Positions 1 through 10,297 of a stretch of DNA of 64,000 nt are shown here, in pieces; the first letter of the stretch is position 1; each line of letters begins with the position of its first letter. The DNA is from Desulfatitalea sp. BRH_c12 (GTDB taxonomy: Bacteria > Desulfobacterota > Desulfobacteria > Desulfobacterales > Desulfosarcinaceae). Location: positions 1 to 64,000 of the forward strand of contig LADR01000023.1 of the NCBI GenBank assembly GCA_000961655.1, read 5' to 3'. The notes below the pieces were generated by a model. That model made no database searches, was not told the DNA's origin, and saw nothing but the letters and a program-made list of their open reading frames with translations. The translations under genes were made by a program, and so were the position numbers.

Positions 1-891
1 GCGATCCTGGTGGTGGCCGCCGATGACGGGCCCATGCCGCAGACCCGCGAGCACATTTTGCTGGCACGTCAGGTCGGCGTACCGCGCATTGTTGTTTTTC
101 TGAACAAATGCGACATGGTCGACGATGAAGAGCTGATCGAGCTGGTGGAGCTGGAGCTGCGCGAGCTGTTAAGCAAGTATGAATTTCCGGGCGACGACAC
201 GCCGATCGTTCGCGGCAGCGCGCTCAAAGCGCTGGAGAGCGACGACCCGGACAGTGCCGAGGCCAAATGTATTTTCGAGCTGATGGCAGCCATTGACGCG
301 TTCATTCCCGAGCCCAAGCGCGACATCGACAAGCCGTTTCTGATGCCGATCGAAGACGTATTCAGCATCTCCGGACGCGGCACCGTCGTGACAGGCCGTG
401 TGGATCGCGGGATCGTCAAAGTGGGTGACACGGTTGAGATCGTGGGCATTCGCCCGACGATCAAGACAGTGTGCACGGGCGTTGAAATGTTCCGCAAACT
501 GCTGGATGAAGGCCGGGCCGGCGACAACATCGGTGTATTGCTGCGCGGCACCAAGCGTGATGAAGTGGAGCGCGGTCAGGTTGTAGCGGTACCGGGTACG
601 ATTACGCCGCACACCAAGTTCAAGGCCGAGGCATACATTTTGAGCAAGGAAGAGGGCGGGCGTCACACACCGTTTTTTAACGGGTATCGGCCGCAGTTTT
701 ACTTCCGCACCACTGATGTGACCGGCATTTTGAATCTGCCCGAGGGTGTTGAGATGGTCATGCCCGGGGACAATGTGGCGATCACGGCGGAGCTGATCAC
801 GCCGATCGCAATGGAAAAAGAGCTGCGCTTTGCCATCCGTGAAGGTGGCCGTACGGTCGGCGCCGGTGTCGTCAGCGAAATCATCGAGTAG
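1..891 (+). CDS. tuf: Elongation factor Tu, 5'-truncated by window edge
   Basis: EF-Tu is the GTPase that delivers aminoacyl-tRNA to the ribosomal A site. The reading frame is open from the first base, and about 100 N-terminal residues, including the P-loop, lie outside the window. The visible part has the G-domain motif NKCD (guanine specificity) and the SAL motif, followed by beta-barrel domains 2 and 3 that close with a typical EF-Tu C-terminus. The gene lies just upstream of rpsJ, the usual end of the str operon. Identity is certain; only the start is missing. Confidence 0.98.
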   Translation, partial: AILVVAADDGPMPQTREHILLARQVGVPRIVVFLNKCDMVDDEELIELVELELRELLSKYEFPGDDTPIVRGSALKALESDDPDSAEAKCIFELMAAIDAFIPEPKRDIDKPFLMPIEDVFSISGRGTVVTGRVDRGIVKVGDTVEIVGIRPTIKTVCTGVEMFRKLLDEGRAGDNIGVLLRGTKRDEVERGQVVAVPGTITPHTKFKAEAYILSKEEGGRHTPFFNGYRPQFYFRTTDVTGILNLPEGVEMVMPGDNVAITAELITPIAMEKELRFAIREGGRTVGAGVVSEIIE

Positions 892-903
892 AAAGATTGA
901 CCC

Positions 904-1215
904 ATGATAATGAACACCAAAATTAGAATCAGGCTTAAGGCTTACGATCACAAACTGTTGGATCAATCCGCAACGGATATATTGGATACCGCCCGCAAGA
1001 CCGGTGCCAAAGTGGTCGGGCCGATCCCCTTGCCGACACGGATCAACAAATTTACCGTACTAAGATCACCCCACATCGATAAAAAGTCTCGTGAGCAGTT
1101 TGAGATGCGGACCCATAAACGCCTGCTGGACATTTTAGAGCCTACCCAGCAGACCGTTGACGCGCTGATGAAGCTCGATTTGTCTCCGGGTGTGGATGTG
1201 GAGATCAAACTGTAG
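904..1215 (+). CDS. rpsJ: 30S ribosomal protein S10
   Basis: S10 is a small-subunit head protein that also acts in Nus-factor antitermination. The 103-residue product has the family N-terminus [11 protein letters not shown] and the motif PLPT in the middle. The start is ATG at 904; an in-frame ATG at 910 is also possible because the upstream SD (GAAAG) is weak. It is the first gene of the S10 operon, 12 bases after tuf. Confidence 0.97.
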   Translation: MIMNTKIRIRLKAYDHKLLDQSATDILDTARKTGAKVVGPIPLPTRINKFTVLRSPHIDKKSREQFEMRTHKRLLDILEPTQQTVDALMKLDLSPGVDVEIKL

Positions 1216-1234
1216 GTCAGGAAAGTGATGAGCC

Positions 1235-1870
1235 ATGAGTAAAGGACTGATCGGTAAAAAACTCGGTATGACAAGTATCTTCACCACGGACGGGCAATTC
1301 GTTCCCGTCACGGTAATTCAGGCAGGCCCATGTGTGGTGACCCAGATCAAAACGGAAGCCAATGACGGATACAATGCGCTTCAGTTAGGGTTCGGCGAAA
1401 AGAAAGTCGCCAAAACCAGCTTGCCCCAACAGGGTCACTTTAAAAAGAGTGGCGGCAACTGCTACGGTTTCCTGCGCGAAGTCGCTGTCGAAGATCCCGA
1501 ACAATTCTCGGTGGGACAGAGCCTGGGACCCGACCTGTTCAAAGTTGGCGAGCTTGTCGACGTTGTTGGAAGCACCAAGGGCCGCGGGTTTTCGGGTGTC
1601 ATGAAGCGTCATAAGTTTGGCGGCGGACGCGCTACCCATGGCGGCAAATGCCATCGCATTCCAGGTTCAATCGGTACCAGTGCCTGGCCTTCCAAAGTCG
1701 CCAAGGGCAAAAAAATGCCCGGTCGATATGGGGTGGATCGCAAAACCATCCATAATTTGGAAGTGATCGATGTGCGACCAGAGGATAACCTGATCCTGGT
1801 CAAGGGAGCTGTCCCGGGGCACACCGAAGCGCTTGTGATGATCCAAAAATTGAAGTTTGCAAAGAATTAA
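1235..1870 (+). CDS. rplC: 50S ribosomal protein L3
   Basis: L3 is an early-assembling 23S rRNA-binding protein near the peptidyl transferase centre. The 211-residue product has the family N-terminus ([10 protein letters not shown]) and the [10 protein letters not shown] signature of the central loop. It follows rpsJ by 19 bases in canonical order. Length is normal for bacteria. Confidence 0.97.
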   Translation: MSKGLIGKKLGMTSIFTTDGQFVPVTVIQAGPCVVTQIKTEANDGYNALQLGFGEKKVAKTSLPQQGHFKKSGGNCYGFLREVAVEDPEQFSVGQSLGPDLFKVGELVDVVGSTKGRGFSGVMKRHKFGGGRATHGGKCHRIPGSIGTSAWPSKVAKGKKMPGRYGVDRKTIHNLEVIDVRPEDNLILVKGAVPGHTEALVMIQKLKFAKN

Positions 1871-1931
1871 CCGGGTACCCGAAACGGCGCATTGTTTTGC
1901 GAGCCGTCGTCGGTTCCGAACGAGGAAGAGT

Positions 1932-2555
1932 ATGGCAACAGTAGACGTCTTCAATATTCAGGGAAATAAAGTATCCCAGGCCGAATTGCCCGATGCCATT
2001 TTCGATGTGCCGGTTAAGAAATCCGTACTGCATCAGGTCGTCGTGGCCCAATTGGCAAAGCGGCGTGCGGGTACGGCCAAAGTCAAAAACCGCTCCGATG
2101 TGGCCGGCAGCACGCGCAAACTCTACAAACAAAAGGGTACTGGGCGCGCACGCCGCGGAGATATCAAATCGCCACTGATGCGTGGTGGTGGCGTCATTTT
2201 TGGGCCGCACCCACGCTCGTACGAGCAAAAGGTCCCCAAGAAAGTCCGCAAATTAGCACTCAAAATGGCCTTGACATGCAAGCTGAAGGAGGCCGAATTG
2301 ATGGTGCTGGACAACTTTGACCTGACCCAGGCCAAAACCAGGGACTTTGTTGCGGCCGTCTCGACGCTAAATGCCGCCAACGCCTTGATTGTAACCGGTG
2401 ACACGAACCAGAATCTGGAATTGTCATCGCGCAATGTGCAGGGCATCAAGGTGATGCGCTGCGAAGGCCTCAACGTCTATGATATCCTCAAATATGAGAA
2501 GCTGGTGCTGCTCGAAGATGCCATCAAAGGCATCGAAGGGAGGCTAATATCATGA
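1932..2555 (+). CDS. rplD: 50S ribosomal protein L4
   Basis: L4 binds 23S rRNA, lines the exit tunnel and in enterobacteria autoregulates the S10 operon. The ATG at 1932 follows GAGGAAGAG and gives 207 residues beginning MATVDVFN, which fits the family. The open frame extends 25 codons upstream to 1857 and overlaps rplC, but that extension does not resemble L4. The loop motif GTGRARRGD is present. The stop overlaps the rplW start (ATGA). Confidence 0.96.
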   Translation: MATVDVFNIQGNKVSQAELPDAIFDVPVKKSVLHQVVVAQLAKRRAGTAKVKNRSDVAGSTRKLYKQKGTGRARRGDIKSPLMRGGGVIFGPHPRSYEQKVPKKVRKLALKMALTCKLKEAELMVLDNFDLTQAKTRDFVAAVSTLNAANALIVTGDTNQNLELSSRNVQGIKVMRCEGLNVYDILKYEKLVLLEDAIKGIEGRLIS

Positions 2556-2839
2556 TCAATTATGATATCATCAAGCGGCCGATTATCACGGAGAAGACCA
2601 ATCTTCAGAAGGATCAGTTCAACCAGGTCACCTTCGAAATCGATCCGCATGCGAATAGGATCGAAGTGCGTCGTGCCGTAGAGAAGATATTCAACGTGAA
2701 GGTAGCTGACATTCATACCATGCACGTGAGAGGCAAGTTTAAAAGGCGCGGGCGCATTTTGGGCAAACGCCGCAACTGGAAGAAGGCCATCGTAAAACTG
2801 ATGCCAGGCGAGCGCATCGAATTCTTCGAAGGGGCCTAG
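2552..2839 (+). CDS. rplW: 50S ribosomal protein L23
   Basis: L23 sits at the tunnel exit and is the docking site for trigger factor and signal recognition particle. The 95-residue product has the family start ([10 protein letters not shown]). The start codon overlaps the rplD stop by four bases, implying translational coupling. Confidence 0.96.
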   Translation: MINYDIIKRPIITEKTNLQKDQFNQVTFEIDPHANRIEVRRAVEKIFNVKVADIHTMHVRGKFKRRGRILGKRRNWKKAIVKLMPGERIEFFEGA

Positions 2840-2857
2840 CGCTAGGAGCTACTGAAA

Positions 2858-3679
2858 ATGGGAATCAAGAGAGTTAAGCCAACATCTGCCGGCCGTCGGT
2901 TCCAGACCTTCTATGATTTTAAGGAGATCACCAAGAGCGAACCGGAAAAAAGCCTGATCAAAATCTTGAAGAGCAGCGGTGGACGTAACTGCTACGGTCG
3001 CATCACCTCACGACATCGTGGCGGCGGGCACAAGCGTTATTACCGGATTATCGATTTCAAGCGTGACAAAGACGGTATACCCGCCAAAGTCGCCTCGATC
3101 GAATACGATCCAAATCGCAGCGCCAGGATTGCATTGCTGAACTATGTAGATGGTGAAAAACGCTACATACTGGCGCCGCTGAATCTGAAAGTCGGAGACA
3201 CCATCTCGTCCGGTCCGGAAGCGGATATCAAACCGGGCAATGCGCTGCCTCTTGCCAATATCCCATTGGGCACTCATATCCATAATATTGAGCTGCGGCT
3301 CGGCAAAGGCGGACAGATCGTCCGAAGCGCCGGTGGTTTTGCTCAGTTGATGGCCAAAGAGGACCAGTACGCACTGGTAAAGCTGCCGTCAAGCGAAGTG
3401 CGCATGGTACTTCTCAAGTGTAAGGCTACCATCGGCCAAATCGGCAATGTCGAGCACGAGAACATGTCGCTTGGCAAGGCCGGGCGTAACCGGTGGATGG
3501 GACGCAGACCGCAATCGCGCGGCGTCGCCATGAACCCGGTTGACCACCCCATGGGCGGTGGCGAGGGGCGTTCCTCCGGTGGCCGGCACCCGGTTTCACC
3601 ATGGGGCATGCCTACCAAAGGGTATCGCACGCGTAAGAATAAAGCGACCGATCGCTATATCGTCAAACGCAGAAAATAA
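2858..3679 (+). CDS. rplB: 50S ribosomal protein L2
   Basis: L2 is a large primary 23S-binding protein needed for subunit association and peptidyl transferase assembly. The 273-residue product has the conserved [18 protein letters not shown] segment and the C-terminal [14 protein letters not shown] signature that holds the essential histidine. An 89-base gap before rpsS contains a 12-bp GC-rich palindrome, listed separately. Confidence 0.98.
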   Translation: MGIKRVKPTSAGRRFQTFYDFKEITKSEPEKSLIKILKSSGGRNCYGRITSRHRGGGHKRYYRIIDFKRDKDGIPAKVASIEYDPNRSARIALLNYVDGEKRYILAPLNLKVGDTISSGPEADIKPGNALPLANIPLGTHIHNIELRLGKGGQIVRSAGGFAQLMAKEDQYALVKLPSSEVRMVLLKCKATIGQIGNVEHENMSLGKAGRNRWMGRRPQSRGVAMNPVDHPMGGGEGRSSGGRHPVSPWGMPTKGYRTRKNKATDRYIVKRRK

Positions 3680-3725
3680 TCGTTGCAACGGGTTTTGCGG
3701 CCAGAGACCGACGCGCGCGGAACCC

Positions 3726-3737
3726 GAGCCCGGGCTC
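3726..3737. repeat. 12-bp perfect palindrome between rplB and rpsS
   Basis: GAGCCCGGGCTC is a perfect palindrome in the longest gap of the early S10 operon. It has no T-run after it, so it is unlikely to be a terminator. It could be an RNA hairpin or processing site, or chance in GC-rich DNA. Confidence 0.3.
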
Positions 3738-3768
3738 ATATATACAGGCACGGATCACAGGAGAAGTT

Positions 3769-4047
3769 ATGCCACGGTCATTAAAAAAAGGTCCTTTCAT
3801 CGAAGACAACTTGATGAAAAAAGTCCAGATGTCCCAGGAAGCGCGCAGCAACAGAGTTATTAAGACTTGGTCGCGGCGTTCGACGGTCGTCCCCGAGATG
3901 GTTGGGCTGACGCTTGCTGTCCACAACGGCCGTAAATTCATTCCAGTGTTCGTGTCTGAGAATATGGTTGGGCACAAGCTGGGTGAGTTTTCGCCGACCC
4001 GTACCTTTTTCGGGCACGCTGCAGACAAAAAATCCAAAAAGAGATAG
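3769..4047 (+). CDS. rpsS: 30S ribosomal protein S19
   Basis: S19 is a head protein that contacts S13 and 16S rRNA. The 92-residue product has the family N-terminus (PRSLKKGPF) and the motif [13 protein letters not shown]. The ATG follows AGGAGAAGTT, a good SD. Confidence 0.97.
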   Translation: MPRSLKKGPFIEDNLMKKVQMSQEARSNRVIKTWSRRSTVVPEMVGLTLAVHNGRKFIPVFVSENMVGHKLGEFSPTRTFFGHAADKKSKKR

Positions 4048-4071
4048 GCAAGGGTAATAGGAGTGGCAATC

Positions 4072-4407
4072 ATGGAGGTTAAAGCAGTCGCCCGATACGT
4101 GCGCATCTCGCCGCAAAAGGTGCGCTGGATGTCCGACGCCATCAAAGGCAAGCCGGTGGAAAAAGCACTGGCCACGATCAAGTTCATGCCCAACAAGGCC
4201 GCCGGAATCGTTGAAAAGGTATTGCGATCGGCCGTCGCCAATGCGGACCAGGTTCCGGATATTAATATCGACGACCTGGTAGTCGGTAACCTGATCGTTG
4301 ATGTGGGGCCGACGCTCAAACGCTTCAGGGCCCGTGCCCGTGGGCGTGGCACTCGAATTTTGAAACGCACCAGTCATGTAACGGTCATACTGACCGAAGC
4401 GAAGTAG
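4072..4407 (+). CDS. rplV: 50S ribosomal protein L22
   Basis: L22 has an extended hairpin that lines the exit tunnel. I place the start at ATG 4072 (111 residues, [20 protein letters not shown]) because TAGGAG at 4058-4063 lies 8 bases upstream. The in-frame GTG at 4063 overlaps that SD. The C-terminal [17 protein letters not shown] is the conserved tunnel hairpin and end. Confidence 0.96.
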   Translation: MEVKAVARYVRISPQKVRWMSDAIKGKPVEKALATIKFMPNKAAGIVEKVLRSAVANADQVPDINIDDLVVGNLIVDVGPTLKRFRARARGRGTRILKRTSHVTVILTEAK

Positions 4408-4427
4408 TCAATAGGAGGAGGTAGAGC

Positions 4428-5090
4428 TTGGGCCAGAAAGTCAATCCCATTGGGTTAAGGCTGGGAATCGTAAAAACCTGGGAATCCCGTTGGTACGCAG
4501 ATAAAAAATATAGCGAGTATATCCAACAGGATTTCAACCTGCGCAAGTTTGTAAAGAAAAAACTTTACCACGCAGGTATTTCTCGGATCGAAATAGAACG
4601 CTCAGCCAAACGCATACGGTTACGGATCTACACTGCCCGTCCAGGCATTGTTATCGGCAAAAAAGGATCCGAAATCGAACGGCTCAAGCAGGAACTCGAA
4701 AAAACCGTTTCGCAGGAAGTGTTGATCGATATTCAAGAAGTGCGCAAACCTGAAATCGAGGCTCAACTGGTTGCGGAAAACGTGGCGATGCAGATTGAAC
4801 GACGGGTGGCATTCCGTCGCGCTATGAAAAGAGGCGTTACTTCCGCCATGCGATTCGGTGCCCAAGGCATTAAAATTATTTGTTCAGGACGGCTTGGCGG
4901 TGCGGAAATGGCGCGCATCGAGTGGTACCATGAAGGTCGGGTTCCGCTTCACACGCTTCGTGCCGACATCGATTACGGCTTTACCGAAGCACGCACCACT
5001 TACGGCGCCATCGGTATCAAAGTTTATATCTTCAAGGGAGAAATCCTGAAGAAAGAAGACGCGCAGCTCGAAAGCCAAGCAGGCGCTTAG
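4428..5090 (+). CDS. rpsC: 30S ribosomal protein S3, TTG start
   Basis: S3 has a KH domain and forms part of the mRNA entry helicase site. The family N-terminus ([12 protein letters not shown]) begins directly at TTG 4428, so the non-ATG start is secure. It is preceded by AGGAGGAGG. The KH GXXG motif (VIGKKGSEI) and the S3 C-domain are present in 220 residues. It is one of five 30S genes here that start with TTG. Confidence 0.97.
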   Translation: MGQKVNPIGLRLGIVKTWESRWYADKKYSEYIQQDFNLRKFVKKKLYHAGISRIEIERSAKRIRLRIYTARPGIVIGKKGSEIERLKQELEKTVSQEVLIDIQEVRKPEIEAQLVAENVAMQIERRVAFRRAMKRGVTSAMRFGAQGIKIICSGRLGGAEMARIEWYHEGRVPLHTLRADIDYGFTEARTTYGAIGIKVYIFKGEILKKEDAQLESQAGA

Positions 5091-5146
5091 TGGGCAAAAA
5101 GCGCATTTCAACTTTGCTATCGTGTTGAACCAGGAGAATGGTCGTT

Positions 5147-5563
5147 ATGTTAAGCCCTAAAAAGGTGAAATTCCGAAAACAGATGAAAGGCAAAATGAGG
5201 GGAACGGCACGCAGAGGCGCCTCCCTCAATTTCGGGGATTACGGACTCCAGGCTACGGATTGCGGGTATATCAGCGCCAAACAGATCGAGGCCGCTCGTA
5301 TCGCCATGACCCGCCACGTAAAAAGAGGCGGGAAAATCTGGATCCGCGTTTTTCCCGATAAGCCGCTGACCAAAAAGCCCGCCGAAGTACGCATGGGTAA
5401 GGGAAAAGGTGCCCCGGAAATGTGGGTTGCCGTCATTCGTCCGGGTCTTGTGCTGTATGAAATGTCCGGGGTTACCAAGGAAATGGCCCAGGAGGCATTG
5501 CGTCTGGCGGCACACAAACTGACGGTGAAGACCCGGTTTGTTGAGAGGAGCGAAACGATATGA
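5147..5563 (+). CDS. rplP: 50S ribosomal protein L16
   Basis: L16 helps shape the A-site region of the large subunit. The ATG at 5147 gives [12 protein letters not shown], the normal L16 start (138 residues), with AGGAG 10 bases upstream. An ATG at 5138 adds three residues but is too close to the SD. The stop overlaps the rpmC start. Confidence 0.96.
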   Translation: MLSPKKVKFRKQMKGKMRGTARRGASLNFGDYGLQATDCGYISAKQIEAARIAMTRHVKRGGKIWIRVFPDKPLTKKPAEVRMGKGKGAPEMWVAVIRPGLVLYEMSGVTKEMAQEALRLAAHKLTVKTRFVERSETI

Positions 5564-5769
5564 AAGTCAGCGATGTGCGTGCGCTCAGTACAGATGAAAT
5601 GAATCAAAAACTTGTTGAGCTGAAACACGAGCTATTCAACCTGCGCTTCCAGAAAGGTGCCGGCCAGCTCGAGAATCCGCGTAAAATCAACCAGTCTAAA
5701 AAAGATATCGCGCGAATCAAAACGGTTCTTGTAGAGATGGCGCGTAACCCCAAAGAGACGGGTAACTAG
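5560..5769 (+). CDS. rpmC: 50S ribosomal protein L29
   Basis: L29 is a small helical-hairpin protein at the tunnel exit next to L23. The 69-residue product contains [16 protein letters not shown], the family signature. ATGA overlap with rplP indicates translational coupling. Confidence 0.95.
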   Translation: MKVSDVRALSTDEMNQKLVELKHELFNLRFQKGAGQLENPRKINQSKKDIARIKTVLVEMARNPKETGN

Positions 5770-5777
5770 GGGCGCAT

Positions 5778-6038
5778 ATGATAAACACACGTGGAACAAA
5801 ACGGGAAGTGGTCGGGACCATCGTCAGCAACAAGATGGACAAAACGGTCGTGGTTGTGGCCGAACGCCTGGTGCAGCATCCATTGTACAAGAAATTCATT
5901 CGCCGGCGGCACAGATTTGTGGCTCACGATACCGGTAATGAATGCGGCATCGGCGACCGCGTGCTGATTACCGAGGCGCGGCCGTTGAGCAAGACCAAGC
6001 GTTGGCGCGTCAGCAAAATCATCGCCAAAGCCGTATAA
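5778..6038 (+). CDS. rpsQ: 30S ribosomal protein S17
   Basis: S17 is a primary 16S rRNA-binding OB-fold protein. The 86-residue product has the signature KMDKTVVV near residue 20 and ends in the usual basic segment. It begins 8 bases after rpmC. Confidence 0.95.
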   Translation: MINTRGTKREVVGTIVSNKMDKTVVVVAERLVQHPLYKKFIRRRHRFVAHDTGNECGIGDRVLITEARPLSKTKRWRVSKIIAKAV

Positions 6039-6056
6039 CGATAAAGGGATAAGAAA

Positions 6057-6425
6057 ATGATTCAGAGCGAAACTAGACTTACCGTGGCAGACAACTCAGG
6101 TGCGCGCGTGTTGTACTGCATCAAGGTGCTGGGAGGTTCCCGTCGCCGATACGCCAGTCTTGGTGATATCATCGTCGTTTCGGTCAAGGACGCGATCCCC
6201 AATGCCAAAGTCAAAAAAGGCGATGTCCATAAAGCGGTGGTGGTACGTACCTCCAAAGAGGTTCGTCGGCCGGACGGTTCCTTAATCCGATTTGACGACA
6301 ATTCGGCGGTTTTGATCAACAATCAGCGCGAACCGCTGGGTACCCGCATCTTCGGACCGGTTGCACGCGAACTTCGCGCCAAACGATTCATGAAGATAGT
6401 TTCGCTGGCCCCAGAGGTTATTTAG
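6057..6425 (+). CDS. rplN: 50S ribosomal protein L14
   Basis: L14 lies at the subunit interface. The 122-residue product has the full-length family pattern, including the start [16 protein letters not shown] and the C-terminal [11 protein letters not shown]. Length matches the family. Confidence 0.97.
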   Translation: MIQSETRLTVADNSGARVLYCIKVLGGSRRRYASLGDIIVVSVKDAIPNAKVKKGDVHKAVVVRTSKEVRRPDGSLIRFDDNSAVLINNQREPLGTRIFGPVARELRAKRFMKIVSLAPEVI

Positions 6426-6441
6426 CGACGGAGTAAGCCCT

Positions 6442-6771
6442 ATGCAGCGATCTAAGTCCAAGTTAAAAAAAGATGATAAAGTCAAGGTCATTACCGGTAA
6501 AGACAGAGGCAAGATCGGTAAAGTCCTTAAAGTGGACCGCAAAAATGAGCGCATTCTTGTGGAAAACATCAACACGGTGAAGCGTCATCAGCGTCCGAAC
6601 GCCCAGAATCGTCAGGGCGGCATCGTCGAAAGCGAAGCCCCTTTGAACTGGTCAAATGTCATGTTGATGTGCAACAAGTGCGTAAAGCCGGTCCGCGTGA
6701 AAACGCAACAGCTGGATGACGGCAAAAAGGTGCGCGTGTGCCGCAAATGCAATGAGCAGATCGATGCCTAA
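6442..6771 (+). CDS. rplX: 50S ribosomal protein L24 with C-terminal zinc ribbon
   Basis: L24 starts 50S assembly through its KOW domain (KVKVITGKDRGKIGKV). The 109-residue product ends in two CxxC pairs (C77/C80 and C100/C103), a zinc ribbon known from some L24 proteins such as that of Thermus and absent in E. coli. It adds to the zinc-type S4, S14 and L36 in this cluster. Confidence 0.96.
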   Translation: MQRSKSKLKKDDKVKVITGKDRGKIGKVLKVDRKNERILVENINTVKRHQRPNAQNRQGGIVESEAPLNWSNVMLMCNKCVKPVRVKTQQLDDGKKVRVCRKCNEQIDA

Positions 6772-6804
6772 TGAAGTTCATTGTAGGCACCTCGGAGGAT
6801 TGGA

Positions 6805-7344
6805 ATGTCACAGCTTAAAACATTTTATGTAGAGCAGGTCGTACCCAAGCTCAAAGAGAAATTCAATTTCTCCAACTTTCACCAGATTCCCAAAATTGAT
6901 AAAGTTGTGCTGAATATGGGACTGGGGGACGCGATCCAGAATATTAAAATTCTCGACTCGGCCGTCGAAGAAATGATGACCATCGCCGGTCAGCGTCCGG
7001 TTGTCACCCGCGCCAAAAAATCGATCGCGGCTTTTAAGCTGCGCGCCGGAATGCCGATTGGATGCATGGTCACACTGCGGCGTGATAGAATGTTCGACTT
7101 TCTGGAAAAACTTGTGAATGTGGCCCTTCCGCGTGTACGCGACTTTCGAGGTGTATCGCCGAAAGCGTTCGATGGCGCCGGTAATTACTCTCTTGGGATA
7201 AAAGAACATATCATATTCCCGGAGATTGACTACGATAAGATCGATCAGATCAAGGGCATGAACATCAGTATTGTGACCACTGCCAAAAACGATGTAGAAG
7301 GACGCGAGCTGCTGGCCCTTATGGGGATGCCTTTTCGCAAATAA
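6805..7344 (+). CDS. rplE: 50S ribosomal protein L5
   Basis: L5 binds 5S rRNA and contacts the P-site tRNA. The 179-residue product has the signature ([11 protein letters not shown]) and the C-terminal segment around [11 protein letters not shown]. The ATG follows CTCGGAGG with normal spacing. Confidence 0.97.
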   Translation: MSQLKTFYVEQVVPKLKEKFNFSNFHQIPKIDKVVLNMGLGDAIQNIKILDSAVEEMMTIAGQRPVVTRAKKSIAAFKLRAGMPIGCMVTLRRDRMFDFLEKLVNVALPRVRDFRGVSPKAFDGAGNYSLGIKEHIIFPEIDYDKIDQIKGMNISIVTTAKNDVEGRELLALMGMPFRK

Positions 7345-7365
7345 TGTGGTCTTAAGGAGGAAGTT

Positions 7366-7551
7366 TTGGCAAAGACATCATTACGAATGAAAGCGCAGCG
7401 GGCCCCCAAGTTTGGCGTTCGAGCCTATAATCGCTGTCCTTTGTGCGGACGACCCCGCGCGTTCATACGCAAGTTCGGCATATGCCGTATCTGTTTCCGC
7501 AACATGGCATCGCAGGGAAAACTGCCTGGCGTGATCAAGTCGAGCTGGTAG
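7366..7551 (+). CDS. rpsN: 30S ribosomal protein S14, zinc (C+) type, TTG start
   Basis: S14 of 61 residues is the short zinc-binding form. Cysteines C24, C27, C40 and C43 form two CxxC pairs. The start is TTG after AAGGAGG, since the family N-terminus MAKTS begins there. No second zinc-free S14 is seen in the window. Some databases call this form rpsZ. Confidence 0.96.
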   Translation: MAKTSLRMKAQRAPKFGVRAYNRCPLCGRPRAFIRKFGICRICFRNMASQGKLPGVIKSSW

Positions 7552-7611
7552 TAATAAACTGCCCGCTATCGATGAAAACAGATAACGATTTCGAGGTTAA
7601 TGGAGAATACA

Positions 7612-8010
7612 ATGGCGATCACCGATCCAATTGCCGATATGTTGGTCCGGATACGCAACGCGGGCAAAGCAAAAATGAACAGCGTTGACATTCCCGGTTC
7701 CAAGATCAAGACTGAAATGGCCAAAGTGATGAAGAGCGAAGGTTTCATTCGCAACTATAAATTCATCAAAGACGGCAAACAAGGCATTTTGCGTGTTTAT
7801 CTGAAGTATGGCGACAATCAGTCTCACGTCATTCTGAAGATGCAGCGTGTGAGTAAACCGTCACGCCGGGTGTATGTGGGCTACAGCGATGTCAAACCGT
7901 TCTATAACGGCCTGGGCATTGCAATTCTGTCCACTTCCAAAGGAATTTTGACGGATAAGCAAGCCCGCAAAGAAAATCTGGGCGGAGAAGTTCTCTGTAC
8001 CTTATTTTAG
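7612..8010 (+). CDS. rpsH: 30S ribosomal protein S8
   Basis: S8 is a primary 16S rRNA binder and in enterobacteria represses the spc operon. The ATG at 7612 (132 residues, MAITDPIADMLVRIRNA) has GGAG six bases upstream and matches the family start better than the in-frame ATG at 7600. The C-terminal STSKGILTDKQARKE is conserved. Confidence 0.96.
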   Translation: MAITDPIADMLVRIRNAGKAKMNSVDIPGSKIKTEMAKVMKSEGFIRNYKFIKDGKQGILRVYLKYGDNQSHVILKMQRVSKPSRRVYVGYSDVKPFYNGLGIAILSTSKGILTDKQARKENLGGEVLCTLF

Positions 8011-8137
8011 AGGCGAGACTTCCAATGTACCGCATTCGGTGGTAAATGCACCGGGTGAATCCGAACTATTTGACCCATGCTCTAAGGCTGCGGTGGGTTC
8101 GTCCCAAAGTCGCCGGATGTATGACAGAGGTGGAAAG

Positions 8138-8677
8138 ATGTCGCGAGTAGGAAAAAAGCCAATCCCGGTTCCGGACAAAACGACGATCTCTTACAAAGAG
8201 CGTATGTTAACGGTTCAAGGTAAAAACGGCTCATTGACGCATATTGTTCATCCCGAGGTCGATCTGAAGATCGAAAAGGATCAGATCGACGTGACCATCA
8301 CAACTGAAGACCGCAAAACCCGCGCACTGCAAGGTATGACACGCAGCATCGTCGCCAACCTCGTAGCCGGCGTAAGCAATGGTTTCGAGCGTGTCCTGGA
8401 GATCAACGGGATTGGTTATCGCGCGGAAGCCAAGGGGAAAAGTCTGGTGTTCAACCTGGGATATTCGCATCCAATCGATTTCCCGCTGCCCGAGGGTGTT
8501 TCCGCCACAGTTGAAAAGAACAACGTGGTCAAACTTGCCGGTATCGACAAACACCTGCTGGGACAGACGGCCGCACGCATTAGACAACTTAGGCCGCCCG
8601 AACCCTATAAAGGTAAAGGCATCAAATACGCGGAAGAGCATATTCAACGCAAGGCAGGCAAGACCGGCACAAAGTAA
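8138..8677 (+). CDS. rplF: 50S ribosomal protein L6
   Basis: L6 stabilises the factor-binding region of the large subunit. The ATG at 8138 (MSRVGKKPIPVP, 179 residues) follows GAGGTGGAAAG and matches the family. The frame is open upstream to 8039, but those 33 codons do not resemble L6. The C-terminal PPEPYKGKGIKY is the family signature. The 127-base gap before this gene contains no recognisable feature. Confidence 0.97.
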   Translation: MSRVGKKPIPVPDKTTISYKERMLTVQGKNGSLTHIVHPEVDLKIEKDQIDVTITTEDRKTRALQGMTRSIVANLVAGVSNGFERVLEINGIGYRAEAKGKSLVFNLGYSHPIDFPLPEGVSATVEKNNVVKLAGIDKHLLGQTAARIRQLRPPEPYKGKGIKYAEEHIQRKAGKTGTK

Positions 8678-8759
8678 AAACGGTTCCGGCGGCCGGTCTT
8701 AAGCGGGAAAACACATTAAAGACCGTCTGGCTCCAACAAAGACGCATGTGGGGATCATC

Positions 8760-9128
8760 ATGAGTTCGACAAATCCAAAAGAAGTCGCAAGAATGAAGCG
8801 CAAGGCGCGCATCCGTAAAAAAATGTTAGGAACGACCGAGCGACCACGGCTCTCGGTGTTTCGCAGCGCCAGGCACATATATGCCCAAATCATCGATGAT
8901 CGGGCCGGGGCCACATTGGCCACTGCATCAACCATCGAACCGGCATTCAAGGAACAGTCCAAGTTCGAAAGCAAAGTTGCTGCGGCCGTCTACGTAGGCA
9001 AACTGGTGGCCCAGCGCGCCTTGGAAAAGGGTGTCAAGAAGGTCGTATTCGATCGCAACGGCTTCTTGTACCATGGTCGGATTAAAGCTATTTCCGACGG
9101 CGCTCGCGAAGCGGGTTTGGATTTCTAG
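8760..9128 (+). CDS. rplR: 50S ribosomal protein L18
   Basis: L18 binds 5S rRNA with L5. I chose ATG 8760 (122 residues, [15 protein letters not shown]), with GGGG about 6 bases upstream, over the in-frame GTG 8748. The RPRLSVFRS motif and the C-terminal [14 protein letters not shown] are typical. Confidence 0.96.
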   Translation: MSSTNPKEVARMKRKARIRKKMLGTTERPRLSVFRSARHIYAQIIDDRAGATLATASTIEPAFKEQSKFESKVAAAVYVGKLVAQRALEKGVKKVVFDRNGFLYHGRIKAISDGAREAGLDF

Positions 9129-9162
9129 CCCATGGGCACAACGCGTATAAGGAGGCAAGCCC

Positions 9163-9660
9163 TTGTTTAAACAGGATATCGATGAAAGTCAGTTAATTGA
9201 TAAAGTCGTTCATATCAGCCGTGTCGCCAAGGTTGTCAAAGGCGGTCGGCGCTTCAGCTTCAGTGCGATCGTTGTTGTGGGCGATGGGAAGGGCAGCGTA
9301 GGCTGCGGCCTGGGCAAAGCCGGCGAAGTCCCCGAGGCGATTCGCAAGGGCGTCGAGAAAGCCAAAAAGAGCATGGTGCGTGTTCCTTTGAAAGAAGGTT
9401 CCATTCCGTTTAAGGTAATGGGGCGTTTCGGCGCCGGTCGCGTTATGCTCAAGCCGGCTTCCGATGGTACCGGAGTTATTGCCGGAGGCGCTGTGCGCGC
9501 TGTGCTTGAAGCTGTCGGAATCCAGAATATTCTGACCAAATGTATGGGAACCAACAATCCGCACAACGTAGTGAAAGCGACCATCGAAGGCCTGCAACAA
9601 TTGCAGAGCATGGAGCAGGTGGCTGCCCGGCGTGGTCTTGCGGTTGAAGAAATAAGGTAA
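9163..9660 (+). CDS. rpsE: 30S ribosomal protein S5, TTG start
   Basis: S5 lies at the mRNA entry site and affects decoding fidelity. The start is TTG 9163 after AAGGAGG; no ATG occurs in-frame before the conserved [16 protein letters not shown] segment. The 165-residue product carries the usual double-stranded RNA-binding-like domain and the [13 protein letters not shown]-terminal signature. Confidence 0.96.
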   Translation: MFKQDIDESQLIDKVVHISRVAKVVKGGRRFSFSAIVVVGDGKGSVGCGLGKAGEVPEAIRKGVEKAKKSMVRVPLKEGSIPFKVMGRFGAGRVMLKPASDGTGVIAGGAVRAVLEAVGIQNILTKCMGTNNPHNVVKATIEGLQQLQSMEQVAARRGLAVEEIR

Positions 9661-9671
9661 GGAAAAATACG

Positions 9672-9860
9672 ATGGCTGGTAAAATCAAGGTCACCCTCCG
9701 AAGAAGCATGATTGGACGGCCCGAACAGCAACGCAAAGTTTTGCGCGGCATGGGGCTGACCCGGATGAATAAATCGGTTGAACTGGAAAATACGGCCGCT
9801 ATACGGGGTATGGTCCTGAAGGTAGCGCATATGGTAGAGGCTGAGGAGGTCAAGCAATGA
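9672..9860 (+). CDS. rpmD: 50S ribosomal protein L30
   Basis: L30 is a small 50S protein. The 62-residue product has the family features: [13 protein letters not shown] at the N-terminus and [23 protein letters not shown]. The stop overlaps the rplO start by four bases. Confidence 0.95.
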   Translation: MAGKIKVTLRRSMIGRPEQQRKVLRGMGLTRMNKSVELENTAAIRGMVLKVAHMVEAEEVKQ

Positions 9861-10297
9861 AGCTGCACGAACTGAAACCGGCCAAAGGTGCAACCAAAGA
9901 CCGTAAGCGCAAGGGACGCGGCGTGGGCTCCGGCAACGGGAAAACAGCCGGTCGCGGCAACAAGGGCCAGCTATCCCGATCCGGCGGCAGTGCCCGTCCG
10001 GGTTATGAAGGCGGTCAGATGCCTCTGCATCGCAGGTTGCCCAAAAGAGGCTTTACCAACATCTTCAAAAAAGAGATCGCCGTGGTTAACGTGCGGGACC
10101 TCGAACGGTTTGAAGCCGGAACGATCGTCGACCAGGCCGCTTTGGTGCGCTCCGGTTTGCTCAAAGGCAGTTATGATGGTATCAAGCTGCTTGGAAATGG
10201 CGACATCAGTGTCTCGCTAACGGTCAAATTTGATGCCATCAGTCGAACCGCCAAGAAAAAAGTCGAAGCGGCCGGCGGCACCGTAGAGGTAAGATAA
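9857..10297 (+). CDS. rplO: 50S ribosomal protein L15
   Basis: L15 is a late-assembling 50S protein. The 146-residue product has the glycine-rich basic N-terminus ([18 protein letters not shown]) and the conserved [15 protein letters not shown]. Its stop codon directly abuts the secY ATG. Confidence 0.96.
   Translation: MKLHELKPAKGATKDRKRKGRGVGSGNGKTAGRGNKGQLSRSGGSARPGYEGGQMPLHRRLPKRGFTNIFKKEIAVVNVRDLERFEAGTIVDQAALVRSGLLKGSYDGIKLLGNGDISVSLTVKFDAISRTAKKKVEAAGGTVEVR

Noticed and set aside
8039-8137. 33-codon N-terminal extension of rplF
   Set aside because: It lacks similarity to L6, and ATG 8138 has a good SD and the conserved family start.
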